Assembly (NCBI GenBank): GCA_947179485.1
Contig: OX359250.1
Location: 29,522,654-29,586,653 of the forward strand
DNA from: Allacma fusca
Taxonomy: Eukaryota > Arthropoda > Collembola > Symphypleona > Sminthuridae
Length of the DNA stretch: 64,000 nt
Direction: 5' to 3'
Shown here: in pieces, positions 24,801 through 37,790 of the stretch
Numbering within the stretch: position 1 is the first letter of the stretch
Layout: the number at the start of each line of letters is the position of its first letter
Notes under the pieces: model-generated
What the model was told of the DNA's origin: nothing
Seen by the model: the letters and a program-made list of their open reading frames with translations, nothing else
The model's database searches: none
Position numbers and translations under genes: made by a program

Positions 24801-27231
24801 TACTTAACAGTCTCTCATTTACGTTCTGCAGTATACATAGTAGGAGCGGATCGCGGAATAATTTAAAGCAGAGCTACGATTTTAATTAAGTTACGACATT
24901 TTTTACCCGTCCCATCCCGAGTTGCCTAGCGTCGCAAATACCATTTTTAGTATGAGTTAATAAGCTTTAGGGAGAATCCTGGGAGACTCTGAGAGACACA
25001 GAAAATAGGAAAAGTTTTTGCGGGTCATAAAAGTAGTACTTGAGATGAGCGAGGGGAAAGTATTAACTTTTCCTTTTCCCTCTTCGTCAGTTATTTCCTT
25101 CTTACTAATTCTCAGGAAATACTAACCTCCGCCAACGGGACGTATGCTTTTCAATTTTTTCTCCAGGAAATTGTTTTAACCTCTAAATCTCTATTTTTTT
25201 GGGGGGGGGGGAGGTTAGGTGAAAAGCGTTCTCAAAGTTTTATTTTTTTAATTTCGTTCAAGTACAGCCAATGTCTTTGACTCTGACTGTGATAATAATT
25301 ATTTTAGTACATGTAGCTGACTTTCAGTGTTGAAATTGGCCTTCCAAATGAAATATTGTTTTTAGAAGGGGTAGGTACTTTATGGTGAAGAAATTGTACG
25401 GCTCCGCATTATATATGGGAAAACAACTCAGGATTATTATTTCACAGGGGAAAAAACTCTGGAACAAGAAAATTTTTTTTTGGGGATAAAAATTGTAGGC
25501 TGAATCCACTATATCTGGATTTGGTCTTCACATTTTTGGGTGTGTGTGTATGTGTGTGTGTGTGTGTGTGTGAGTATGTGTGAGCCAGGGAGAAAATAGT
25601 GAAAGAAGAAGTCGAGGGTTAAGTCGTGACTGGAATTAATTTAACTTGTGTGATGAACAGCTACGGCGTCAAAATGGTCTCGTTGTGGCTCGAGCAACTT
25701 CCAATCCTAATAATCAATCTGGTCGTTTCTACCCCACGTATCCATTCTTGGTGGTGGATTTATCTGATGGGATTGGAGTTATTGATAAAGCACTGATTAT
25801 TGGATTCCTGACTGCACTTGTGAGTTCAAATTTCTTTTGAAAGTATTTTCATGACTGAAATAGCATATAGTTTAGAGCTACATAACCTTAGATATGTCGA
25901 ACTTGAGTAGAATTCCACCCTGAGAGAGGCCTCCTTATTGAGGAATAAGACTCCAGGCGGTATCTATTACAGAGAGGCAATAAGAGAATAAACATCCATG
26001 AATAAATAAATAATGGCTACTTGGAAAATCTTTTTATCTTGTTTTTTGTCCTCCTTTCAACCCTAACAAATCCGTGCTAAATTCGCCTTTGAGCGTAACG
26101 CCATTTAAACATGATTACATCCCCATCTCCCATGATCTCCTCCATGGCAATAAAATTGCCTCCAATTCAATCCCAAGTCTTCGGATTTGTACTTATATTC
26201 CTCGAACGGGTTCGGAGTTGTGTGATCACGAACCGGGATAATCGGTCTCAAGTTAAAGTCGATCGTTTTTACACCCAGATTTCAATAGAGTTGTAGTTGG
26301 GAATAACATTGCTATTCCAACGCTGGGGATCATGGATAGGGTCCTTTTCCCAGACAGTACTCCCAGATGATGGATATGTCTCCACAGATATGAGATATAT
26401 GCAACAGTAGCCAAAAGCTAAGGATGTAATTTTATTCAAGTTGACAGCTTTTTTGTTCCACTGTCGCACTCTCTCCCACCTTCACATAAGACAAACTTTC
26501 ATCTGTTTTTGTGTGAGGCTTTGTGAGAAACCTACAGGGCCATGTATTCTATAGCTATTAATAAAGATAACGAAAATTCTGCTATAAAATACTAGGGTGA
26601 TAAAAGCTCCGCGTCTCTTTAAATCCCAGTGACTCTTCTTCTCCCTTCGCCTTGTTCTACAGTCTCTTGATATCTACAAGCATTTCAACTTGAGAGTGTC
26701 ATTCCGTCCCTGTCCCCTATAGAGTCGGTGTGGAGAGTGTCTAAATGGTGAGGCATTAGACCCAGCACCATCTGCAGTATGTAGGCGGATGACTGACTCC
26801 GTATAATTATACCGGGCCTTGTTGTGTAAATTGCATGGAGCAAAGGGTTAATTTACAGTTGACTCTCTACAAGATTTACTTTACGTGTGACGTCTCCCCA
26901 CTCCCCCCACGTTCTTTTAGAGACTCGGGACTTCAAAGGGAAGGTGGAGATGCGGAAATCTTTTAATAATCAAATATACTATTAATGTTTGCCGTCCGGG
27001 GTGACACGTCACTATGGGATATACATACATAAGAGATGCTCATGAAGTGAGCCGTAAATTAAGCCCCACAAGTTTTCACTTTTACAAAATTATAATCTCT
27101 TGAATTATTCACAGGGAATGGACATAGCTGATGGGTTGAAAGGAACAAAGAAGATCATGCTATGGACGCTCATCTCTCTGACTGCTATTCTCTCCGTTTG
27201 CATCCTTATCATATATTTTTCATATGCGTGA
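21877..27231 (+). CDS. Scramblase-like gene B (divergent phospholipid scramblase family)
   Basis: Five exons are predicted: 21877-22075, 23126-23289, 24224-24367, 25661-25819 and 27115-27231. They splice in frame to 260 aa. The acidic N-terminus leads into FEVLEELSFLKLTVSG (about residues 51-66), aligning with the start of the scramblase barrel. Exon 3 carries RRCFAIVAPPNSLIGTV, homologous to RCFAVFSP in gene C. Exon 4 ends in VIDKALIIGFLTAL, the counterpart of the C-terminal helix of scramblases. Exon 5 adds a further hydrophobic segment (about 237-257). The cysteine block of gene A and the PLSCR calcium loop are both missing. Intron phases (1,0,0,0) match introns 2-5 of A and C. No 34-base first exon is found: the ATG sits at the FEPP sequence that opens exon 2 in gene A, with an in-frame TAA five codons upstream. 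Function is unknown beyond the family. Confidence 0.72.
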
Positions 27232-27715
27232 AATTAAAAGCAGGACGAAAGCTCAATCACTTACGTCCCAGTGTCCTATCATACTATCTACTCCGGGTGT
27301 AAACTTACCGTCGGGCTAAACCCTAGGAGTTAAGTGCTAGTGATGATGTGGTGGTATAGAGCGGATCTATGACTATGTCACTAAAAAAAAACTATGCAGA
27401 TTCCAGAGGACGAAGATCCGTGTGGAAGTAAATTGTAAAGCGTAATGCGATACTATGTAATATCTACCTTCCGTAAAAACACTTAATTATGTATATCTAT
27501 AGGTAAGCAAATTTTAAAGCCCAGCTGTTAAAATAATATCTTGGTTGAAACACCAAGAGTGAAGTATATCTTCCCCCCCCCCTCAGAGAACCCCACCTTA
27601 AGCCCTACTACCTTCCCCCGGTACTGTCTTTAGCATCTAACTGGTATGGTTGGTTCCTTCATGAAAGTGAAACACTCCCAAGAGATTGTTATAATGCAAG
27701 GTAAGATTACATAGA

Positions 27716-27721
27716 AATAAA
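27716..27721 (+). terminator. Possible polyadenylation signal of gene B
   Basis: AATAAA lies about 485 bases after the gene B stop. Position and use are inferred. Confidence 0.3.
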
Positions 27722-28955
27722 TTATGTCACCCTTATCCCTGCTTTACGCTCCGAAATGGGAGAAAAACAAATTAGAGTCATCTATAGAGTAATCAAAAGT
27801 TAGATTTGACTCGTCACTTGAGTTGAGCCCGAGAAAGGCACGTCTGGTTATCTGCACCCTGGTAAAATCAGATAGAATGTATGCTGATTGTATTAAAAAT
27901 TTATGAGCCCAGTCCCTCCTACTTTTACAGGTGGGTATTGACCTTGTTATGAAATGTGGGGAGGGACTTGGTCCAACAACATTGTGTATCTTTCCGAAGA
28001 GACAACATTCACATAGATACATAATTACATATAATTATAATTATACATACATATACTCAGCAGAGTTCATAGAATCCGGCTCAGTTCTTACTATTTACTG
28101 AAATTGTTATGTAGCAAAGTTCGGGTCTTGTCAGACATTTTTGGGTCGGAACCTGTGAACTGTCATTGCTTTTGTTGCACCTATTCCTATGCATAGCCAC
28201 TTATGTGCTTGAGTTTCAAGTCTTGTTACGTTCGCGTTAAGCCCGTGACTTGTTTGCTTATTTTATAATCCGAAAGCGAATTTGGTTCCAGGCCGCAATT
28301 CCCGTTGCGTAGGTAAACAGACTGTATCAACTTTCCCATAGTGAGGAGGCTGAGGACAGGACTGGTAAAAAAAAATTACAATAATCAGGTACTTGCCCAA
28401 ATGCAAAGAGTAAAGACTCATAAATAAAAATTATTACGGGATTAAATTGTATAGCTGGGGAAATTTGAGGATATTACTTCACAAAAGCATACACAAAAAT
28501 AAACTTTGCTCAGCCTGATACGTGTTAAAAATATTAACGGCCCATGTAGTGATTCCCCTCCGTTGAAGTACATGCGTTTATGAGACTAGTGGAATGAGTT
28601 CCCTCGGAGTCATATACCACAGGAAGCGGAGATTAAAATTTGAAAGCTGGGAGTATGGTTAAGTTGGAATAACAGGGAGATCTGCATGGAAACATTACAC
28701 AAAGGTATTATTAGTTCTAGAGAGCCGTATCCCGAGCGAGGCTAACTTCCCCGACACTATCATACACCCTTGGATATAAGTTGTAGTTTCATGAGGACAA
28801 GGGCCATGAAAGAGGCTTGGAAATTTCCACAAAGAGACACAATTTTATTTTAACTTGCAAATATCCCAGAAAAAAGGTACGCCGACTACCAATAAGCACA
28901 CATGTACACTGCTCACTTGAGCACACTCCCCACTAGTTCCCCTATGAGCGTCGCC

Positions 28956-28957
<2 letters not shown>

Positions 28958-28995
<38 letters not shown>
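28958..28995. repeat. (GA)n microsatellite
   Basis: A perfect GA dinucleotide tract of about 38 bases. Confidence 0.95.
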
Positions 28996-28996
<1 letters not shown>

Positions 28997-31900
28997 CTGC
29001 ACACTAAAAATTCTAATTTACCTTCCAATTTTCTAATCAAGAGCCCCAAAGTCGAAGTCAAAGTTCGGGGGGAATGTTAATCATAATTTCATGAAAACTA
29101 GACCAGCTCCGGGATTCTATTTGGAAATGAAACAGTTGCGAGGACAAGATTGTAAAAACAATATGTGCCCAGTGGATTTTTATTTGTTACTTTGCTACTC
29201 AACGAGAGCGGAATGATGTATGGGATCCTTTAAGTTTTATCCAATAATAACCCAACTTTTGACATTTCCATCCTCCTCTTTGCATCACTTGCTATTGTAA
29301 CAGGAGACTCGACACGTCCCTCTCGGTGTGGAAAGAGGAGGATGAGGGAGATACTTAAGAGTAGTAAATATGTAGTAGCCAACTGGGAGCAAATTCTGCC
29401 GGACTCAGAGAGACTGGGACTCTGTATACCTGTGTTCCCATATAATAATTATTTCTTTTTGAGGACTTACACAGATCCGACTGAGCCTCCCCTCACTTAT
29501 CTCCTCATCCTTTCTCCCATCTTGTGAATTAAAAAGCCCTGGAGATTGAAAAATGTTTACACTTACACAGCATATGTTTCAATGTGTCACAAGTGGGAAA
29601 CTAAGGCTGTTCAAAACTGATTGCCTCACTCAACTAGATTATACCCTTTCAACCTATAAACAAGTTAATAGTTACAACGTTACAAGAAATGACGGGGGAA
29701 TTTGTTCTGGCAAAAAAAGTTTTCATTCCAAAAACGCACACAGACATATACCTTTTTTTCGGGTGAGTATGCATTACGACTGTAATTGGAGTCGTCTATA
29801 CTCCCAGGTATTACGTCAGTATCTCCTACTCCTAATATATATAAGATATAGAGAGTTATCACAATCATACATCAACTTGCTAATCAAATTTCCAATGCTC
29901 TCTCCCTTTCCCTCTCCAGGAGGTTATCAAGTAACAGCATTGTGTGAAACTTGGCCCTTTTGTTATGTAATGTGGACTATAAAATAAATTGGTTAAGTAC
30001 GAAACATGTTTCGTGCACTTAGTAGCCTCCTAGCGACATACATATATGCAGGGAGCTCTCACATTGTGTAACTTGCCGAGGTAACCAGATTTTAGGTTTC
30101 CTTCCCTCATAACTTACATACTGGATGTATATTGTGTGTACATATGCATCCAGAAGATTTTAGATGTAGTTACTCTCTAACTACATTACAACTAAAGTAA
30201 TGGCAATTCTTCACTCAATTTTTCCCCCCTTCACAGAGATACAAGAGCACAATAGCTGCCAAATATCGTTGGCTTATAATACTTCTCCTCACAAATCACT
30301 TGTTTATTTCGCTTCAACTTACCCGATTCATTTGAGACCTTCAGTTCCCCTCCCAGCCCAATGTCCTTTTCCCTGTCAATAATTCACTCGGAACAAAACT
30401 TCTCTTGCCACCTTCTCCCAGTAATTAATTAATACTTTCCCTTTTTTTTCAAAACTTAGAGCAAAGGTTCAGGGATTGGTTTACTATACTCCACACACAA
30501 GGCAGTCCAGACCAAACCGGGGAAGTCTGTAGTGAGCACTTGTGTAACTCGGTCAAAATATAAGCACACCACAAAACTTTTCCGTTCACTAGAGCAGAGC
30601 TGGAAAGTTTGGTTTCGACAGAATGAAAACCAATTCTTGGTGGAAAACCCGGTTATTTTTTTTTCGGGTTCTATATATCGCAATAATTGCACCACCTTCC
30701 GTGGGAGTTGTAAAAATGCTGAACCTCCACTACTGTTTGCATGGAAACGTCCTGCAGTCTCCTAGCAGTGTGTGTGAATCCTTGAAGACCCCTCGTGTTT
30801 AGCATGACTCTTCTTATGTACCTAAAGGAAAATGTTGTAATACAGTTACTAGGATGTAATTACTATTAATTTATTGGATATCATATAAAATATCTACAAC
30901 AAGCATAATATGTCTCCCTCAAGTAATGAGTACTTTTGTGAAAGTTTCAAGTTGAGGTTACTCCCTGGAAATATTTTCTAATGGAATATGAACTGAGAGT
31001 TGAGGGATGATAAAGTTTTAAAACAGTAATTAATTATTATAGGAAGTAGGTTTTATGCAGGTTATAATTCGCTCAAATAAAATTCTATTTAATCCGTCAA
31101 AAAAAAAGAGTAACTAACATAAACCAAATGCTTGTAAATAGTCACAAAACCTTGTGTAATTTAGTAATTATAGTAACATACATATAAGGAAATGTAAAAT
31201 TATTAATATTGTTCCAGATGACACAAATCGAACCAGAATTTTAAGGAAGATTACTAATACTGTAAAAAAAAAAAGATTAAGTAATGACTTCTATACAAGA
31301 CACGTTGAAAATGCGAAATCTATAAATTTTATGAAGGAAACTCTTTACAACTCACTCTGTCTCTGTCTCTTAGTTAAGTAGATGTTTATAGGTGTATTAT
31401 CTTCCCTCGGAGAAGATCTGAACGACTTACTCAAGACAAGTATGTACCTCCATTGGAAAAACCTGTACGCGGACAAGAAATTGAGAAATTCCTCTTGTAT
31501 TTCAGAAAAAACAAAGTTGGATAATGCAACTTTATAGGAGCGCCGTGTAATATTGCTGTTGTTTACTAAAAAAAAAATTATAGATGAATATTATCTAAGT
31601 CCTTGTAAACTGAGTTTAGGTACAGGAGATTGTATTGGCATGAGTTGTTTCGTATAACAATAGTATACTCTAACAATTGTTGACGGTTGATGTTCTTATT
31701 CAATTTTACAGCTCTAGACTTACTGTTACTACTATAAACTGCTACGTCTGTTGTACTGGAACGAGACTATATATAAATATATGTAGAGCGTCATATATGA
31801 TTGGGGAGGTTAAGCATTATGGCCAAAATTAAATTAAATTGTTCAAATAAAATACTCTTCTGGAGAAACTCAACTTGTGGGGTTTTCTACACTTCATTTT

Positions 31901-34900
31901 AACTTTGGCAATTGTTTGGCATCTGCTACTGCAAGATGAAAGGCTCCAGGTCTCAAAAGTGAAAAAAGACGGATGGGAAAGGCTGGAGGGCTATCTCATA
32001 TCTGGGGAAATGACTTGTACGGTAAGGATTGCTGAAGTAGTAGACTCAATAAATAATATGTACATAGGACTGAATCATTTATATGATGTTGAGATCCTAT
32101 ATGAAGAATACCTGCATTCATTTATTTCTCATGGAGTTCCATACTACTATGATTATGATTATTATTACTATAGGGTTATTGCATATGAGGGTCTTCTTGT
32201 TGATGTAACTTTGCGTGTGTGTGTGTGTGTGTGTTTGTGAGCGGAGTTCCCTCACAGCTTGAGATGCTAACCCCAGGAGAGACGTTGTAGATGGGCCTTA
32301 TAGAGAAAAATAGATGTGTATCCAAGGCTGTACTTCCACGGAGATACAGTCCTGCGGGGCTGAGAGCTTTAAGTGTGGAAGTGAAAGGTGGAAGCATGAT
32401 AAACTGACACATCACATCATTTACGCTTCTCAAATATTTGATTATTTAAGTAAAGAATGAATTGCAAGTTTATCGACCCCAGCTTGGAAATATAATCCTA
32501 GTTTAGAGACAGAAAGAGCTCCGAGCATTTTGAGACATATGTAGACCGTATTTTTTTGACATGACAGATAAATATGGATAATACACCTCCCCATACAGAG
32601 TCGGGGATGTGGGGAAGGTGTGTGTGTGTGTGTGTGTGTGTGAAAGAGTGGAGGAAGAATCGAAGAATTCACCAGATGATGGGAAGACATCAAACGATAA
32701 ACAACTCTCCCTTTGATAGGATTTCCTTGGATTTTCCTCCGAATCTATAGGTACGAACTTAAGGGGCGGAGAGGTATAAAGAATTAAATCTAATACACAT
32801 ATGTCCCACAATTATTCTGTCTCCTCAGCTAAAGCCTCCACCACCAACTGGATGTTTACATCTCAAGACTCCTTGGCATGCGGGAGTGACTCAGTGCAAT
32901 GGGAGAAAGCACCTTTGTTATTCTTGGTTTCTGGTCCCGTAGTATAAAAACCCTCACGGAAGCTTAACCACATTGAAGCCTCTGCTTTCATCGAGAACTA
33001 ATTCTATTCAGGAAATTTTATCAAACACTTTCAAGAGGATTTCCACAGACTCCTTAAAACTCTGACGGGAGGCACGTCGGTATTTCTTCCCCCAGCCCTT
33101 CACCCCGCTCTTCTTCCATGGAGCGTCGTTAAGAGAGATAGAAAAAAAATCTCACAATTACTTTATTACCCATTTCAATGGTAATCCCTCCTCAATTGTG
33201 TCCGTGGGAAGGGACTGACAATGAGCTGGGAGTTCTCCCTGTATTAGTTATTACTGCATTAATTGTGACACAACAGAATATGTATAATTATACAGAGTCG
33301 TTTGTACTCTCCATTCGTCTTTGAGACACTTGAATCTCTCCCTTTGTTCCCAGCTCTCTCCCCTGCTTAAGTAACGCAATTGAGGTAGCGTCTCACAGGA
33401 AGAAAATATGCTTACACAATAGTATTTGTATAAAATCCACCAGCTCCTTGTGAAACCAGATACATATGTACATGACAACATGGGAGATACTAAATGTAGG
33501 ATTTAATTTATTAGAGTGGCAAAACTGAATTGAAAGTTTCCTTTGAGGAACTTGCCCCTTTCAAATATTATCAGGCTAATGTTAAGTAAGTATCTACTAT
33601 GAGCCAAATTATATAAGGATGTCCAAAGAAAATCAGTTTTGTAATTTGAGCTAATTCAGTGTGATTATGCATGCAACTCATTCATTTGCATTTGTAACAA
33701 TTTGAGGGGGCAGTCAAATTAATTCAAATTACTTTTAACTACTGGTTGGGAAAAACAGGGCCTTCCGCTTGCTTTCAAAGGTAATTAACAATTTTTTTTC
33801 TTAACTTCCCAAAGGGATTCCCTCATTTAAACTTGGACAGCTGCCATTAAAATATGCTTTCAAGATTTATTTAATCTGACATTCACTTATTGCAACAATC
33901 CTCCGTATACTTTGTACGCTATTATACTAGATTCCAGGTTGATATTTCCACTAAAACTCATAAAGTATCCCCTGCTTGGGGTCTCAGAGTCCGATATATG
34001 TATGTTTCAGATGCTTGGAGAAAAAACCTGGGGTTTATTTATGCTTCCTCATAATATTGCACCACAATTAATCTAGCATTGAACATGTTGGAGGAACATA
34101 CAGAACCTGAGTTATATTAATCACAGTTACTGTGTCAAAGCTTCTCCCATAAAAATTCAAATACATATTTGGTAATTTACAGAGGCTACAAATTAACTTA
34201 ACCTTGGCCCTACAATGTTAATTGTTACAAGGGAGAGCGAGGGGATGAGTTTGGAAACTATGGGGAAAGCTACAATGTATAGATATAGTAACTTCATCTC
34301 TGCCATTACATTAGTCTCAATTTATGTAATGAATGTGGGACTTGTCCAATGAATCAATTAGTTGTAGTATACACCTTATCGAAAATACACCAGGTAATTA
34401 AATGCTACCTAGCAATGACGCTGGGGATTTCCATGCTACTTACTTCCAATATAGAACTCCTGCTTGGAAATTCCATTGTGTGGTGTTGGAATGTGTAGGG
34501 GAAAGTTTGCACTGCCAGCCCAATGATTTCTAGCCTGGACTGAGAAATTGCGAGAACATCCAGTCTGTCAGAGAAATCTCGGCTTGTGGGGCTAACAAGC
34601 TACCTTGGTTCCGGACTTTGGAATTTGAGCAAGGAGGTTAAATGTAGCTGTTTGTAACCTGGTAAGGTGATTAGTTCCTATCTATAGCTGTGGCTTCCCA
34701 TGCTGACAAACTAGGCCGCTCTGTGTGAAAATCGACTCTATTCATCACTTGTAAGTAGGGTGTATGTATGTTGATGTGTAACTTCCCATCACTTCCCAAA
34801 ACCAGGAGTCAAGGAGATTTATTAATTACGATATGGTACTCTCTCTCTCTCCCTCTCTCTCTCTCTCCCTCTCTCTCTCTCTCCCTAGCTAACACTGACT

Positions 34901-36558
34901 CCAGCTATGCTTAACTAGCAATGAACATCAAAACTGGAACAATTTCGGAGCCGTATCATGAGCGCCGTCATTTATCACTTAATTTGAATCACTCCATGCA
35001 CATTGCTCACACTGGTCTACATGCAAGTGATACTCACGTGCATGAGGAATGTCATTTGTAAAAGTTAGATTAGTATATGTGTGAGGAGCTTAGAGTCAAA
35101 ACGGAATGAGTTCATTTTTTCCTAAATTCAGTATTTCATTTTAAAATCCTCCAGAACAAGAGTCATAACGGAAATCCTAAAGGTCACCGGATAAAATAAA
35201 TGATAAATGAGTAAAATAATTAGGTCAGTACTGCCAAAGATACAGAAAGGGAAAACTCAAAGACATCTTTGTTCCTGAGAGGAATAAGTCCACAGTTCCT
35301 GCTCTACTAAATGTAAGTAAAGTGTATTCCTCAATTTGAACAGACCTTATAAATTTTTAATGGCTCACAAAAGCATTAGAATATGTACATGATAGGATTT
35401 TAATACGAAAAAATGCCGCTCGTGTGACACTTTTTAGAAAATATAGAACAAGGGTTGCTACTCCTTAGCTTCCAAATAGTAGTGTGTAGGTATCTGTAGG
35501 TAGATATCTATCTATAAAAAAAATTTAAGTAGGTTTTAATTCTCAATAGTTTGGAACTGGGGAGATTATTTTTCTCCTGTGGAATTTAGGAAATGTGGGA
35601 TTTTGTGCCATTTTGCATCTATACTCCTGTTATGGAGGGATATGTAATTACTAGTATTGACATGCGGACATTAAAATTGCTGCAACTCAATGTGCACCAT
35701 CCATGGTGATTACGTTCCATTCATAATGATAACGGTTGGATGAGTCCTCCAGAATTTTTGGAATTTATGGAAATTATCGTCAGGAGAGACGCATCAATAA
35801 TACTTAAAGTGAGAGTCTCCACAGTGCGGAGTGCTTGCTCAGCCCGGCCCTCTCTGCATCCCTGAGCAGTCTTAACAGAAACAGTTATGAAGGGAGCCTG
35901 GGAGTCTCGGTGTGTGGGAAAGAAGGAGAACGGAGTGGAGCGGATATGGTAGCTGAGCATCATTTTTGACATGGTTGCTTTTGTCTCCTTTTATCTTTTT
36001 AATGACTTCTCCTTGACACTAATCAAAAAGTTTGACAAGAGGCATGATGGGTTCACAGAAATAATTACTATCCCATGCCTGATCATTCTATTTGCTCCGT
36101 TGGCTCTCATCCAGTAGCCAATCCATTTGAAGCTATAAATCCTGCAATCTTCCTATCTTCCTTACCATAGTCACTCCCTCACTGTACGGACAACTGACTC
36201 CGTCGGGATCAAGATAATACTCCCGAGGATCTGTATACGTACTCATGGAGATGGAATGATCGTGGTACTCCATTCCGATTCGGCGTGTACCTATCCCACT
36301 CTTGTACTTGTGACCGCTCATCCTATATAGATTTCTTCCCAAGATTTCTCTCCTCTCTTTTAAACAACTTGGAACAAGCACGAAGAACATCAAATAAACC
36401 ATGTAGACACATACATTCACAGTTTTCCCCCTTTAGCATCAAGTTAGGACAACAAACCTTGTACGTATCTACATCCAATAGCCCTGACCAACACTAGTAA
36501 TATCTAGCACCACTCACAGCTCCCACTATGTCCGCAAAAATTATAGGAGTCAGCAGGA

Positions 36559-36624
36559 ACCCACATTTGTAACTGTGGGTACTTTAGTGAAACCTCACCC
36601 ATATGGGTCTGCATAGTGAGGTTT
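36559..36624. repeat. Two adjacent short inverted repeats (stem-loops)
   Basis: ACCCACA (36559-36565) pairs perfectly with TGTGGGT (36574-36580). Ten bases later AAACCTCAC (36590-36598) pairs perfectly with GTGAGGTTT (36616-36624). The 17-base loop of the second contains the palindrome CCATATGG. Either stem could arise by chance; two perfect stems side by side is less usual. No known RNA family is recognised. Confidence 0.5.
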
Positions 36625-36749
36625 GCCCAGACATGACTCAATGAAATACGTACGCTCATACTCCTACCTCAAATGCTATAAGATACGGGTGACCACGTCT
36701 ACCTCCCTCCTGAATCGAGTTCGTTAGAACGTAGTACTTCCAGAGTATA

Positions 36750-36751
<2 letters not shown>

Positions 36752-36786
<35 letters not shown>
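36752..36786. repeat. (GA)n microsatellite
   Basis: A GA dinucleotide tract of about 35 bases in the B-C spacer. Confidence 0.95.
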
Positions 36787-36787
<1 letters not shown>

Positions 36788-37106
36788 CATTGTGGACTCA
36801 GGTTGCAAGAGGCTCTCACAGGGCAAATTTGAGGTACGAGGTTATCTCCCTATCCAAGTGGATGTGTTCATAATAACGGACCCAATGCTCATGAACATTC
36901 AATCGTAATAAAGAAGAGCTGGTAAATCTAGAGGTTGAAAGGTTTAGGGAAGGAATTCCTCCCATAAAATACTACGTGCATTAACTCGAGGATTCTCAAC
37001 AACTTGATTCCTTCGACGAAAGGACATCCTTTCCTCCAAAGCCCGGCCAACAGAAGAAGGTTAGTGTGTTAGTTTAGCAAGAGAGTGAGACTTGACAAAG
37101 TTGAAA

Positions 37107-37301
37107 ATGATGAGGAAACACAAGTGTGAACAGAGATACGGCTTTCTCTTATACTCCCGGAGTGTTTTCATGTTTGCTATTACCATTGTACTAACTATAG
37201 GCCATTGTCGAGCTACTCCTTCGGATTTCAATATGGAACGTTTGTATGTATGTATGTACCTTAACGAACCTCAACCCTCAAGATGGCTCTTTCCCTTGTA
37301 A
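37107..37301 (+). CDS. Possible small secreted-protein frame (doubtful)
   Basis: A 64-codon frame from an ATG at 37107 has a basic start (MMRKHK) and a hydrophobic core (FMFAITIVLTIGHCRA) that could be cut after the RA, as in a signal peptide. Mature-like sequence begins TPSDFN. The frame may be a first exon, since a weak GT follows ATGGAAC near 37240. No homology is recognised and no downstream exon was found, so this may be chance. Confidence 0.15.
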   Translation: MMRKHKCEQRYGFLLYSRSVFMFAITIVLTIGHCRATPSDFNMERLYVCMYLNEPQPSRWLFPL

Positions 37302-37650
37302 CATTCCCCCAGTTACATGGGTCTTTCCAAGACAGCTATGTGTATCTATCTGTATCTATATGTAAGGCTCTGCAGGGGATTGATATGGGTTCACATCTGT
37401 AGAGGGGTCCTGCTACTGGAAAATTCCTATTATGTAGATTGCTCTTGTTTTACACTCAAATTATTGACATTTGTAATACGTTGCAGATTGCCTTATTGCA
37501 TTATTTATTAAATTGGAAATCCTTTCCAGCATAAGTTTCAGAGCTAATCCCAGTTTATTAAATTATTATTCTTTTTAGCTATTTTGAATATAATTACGTA
37601 GATATTTACATTTTTTTTTAAATGCATAAGTGCTCAGGTTGGATTTTAAA

Positions 37651-37790
37651 TAAAACGCTTTGACTGAAACAAATGTAACATGCTTTGACTGGAACAAATG
37701 TAAAACGCTTTGACTGAAACAAACGTAAAACGTTTTGATTGAAACAAATGTAAAACATTTTGACCAAAGCACGTGTAAAACATTTTTCAG
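37651..37790. repeat. 25-bp tandem repeat, about 5 copies
   Basis: The unit contains GCTTTGACTGAAACAAATGT and variants. Landmarks recur at 37657, 37682, 37707, 37732 and 37757, an exact 25-base period, with a decaying sixth copy near 37782. Because 25 is not a multiple of three and the frame through it carries no domain, I treat it as non-coding. Confidence 0.9.

Noticed and set aside
31875-32240. A 121-codon frame with a hydrophobic start
   Set aside because: It begins at TTG rather than ATG, ends in a GT microsatellite, and has no recognisable domain.
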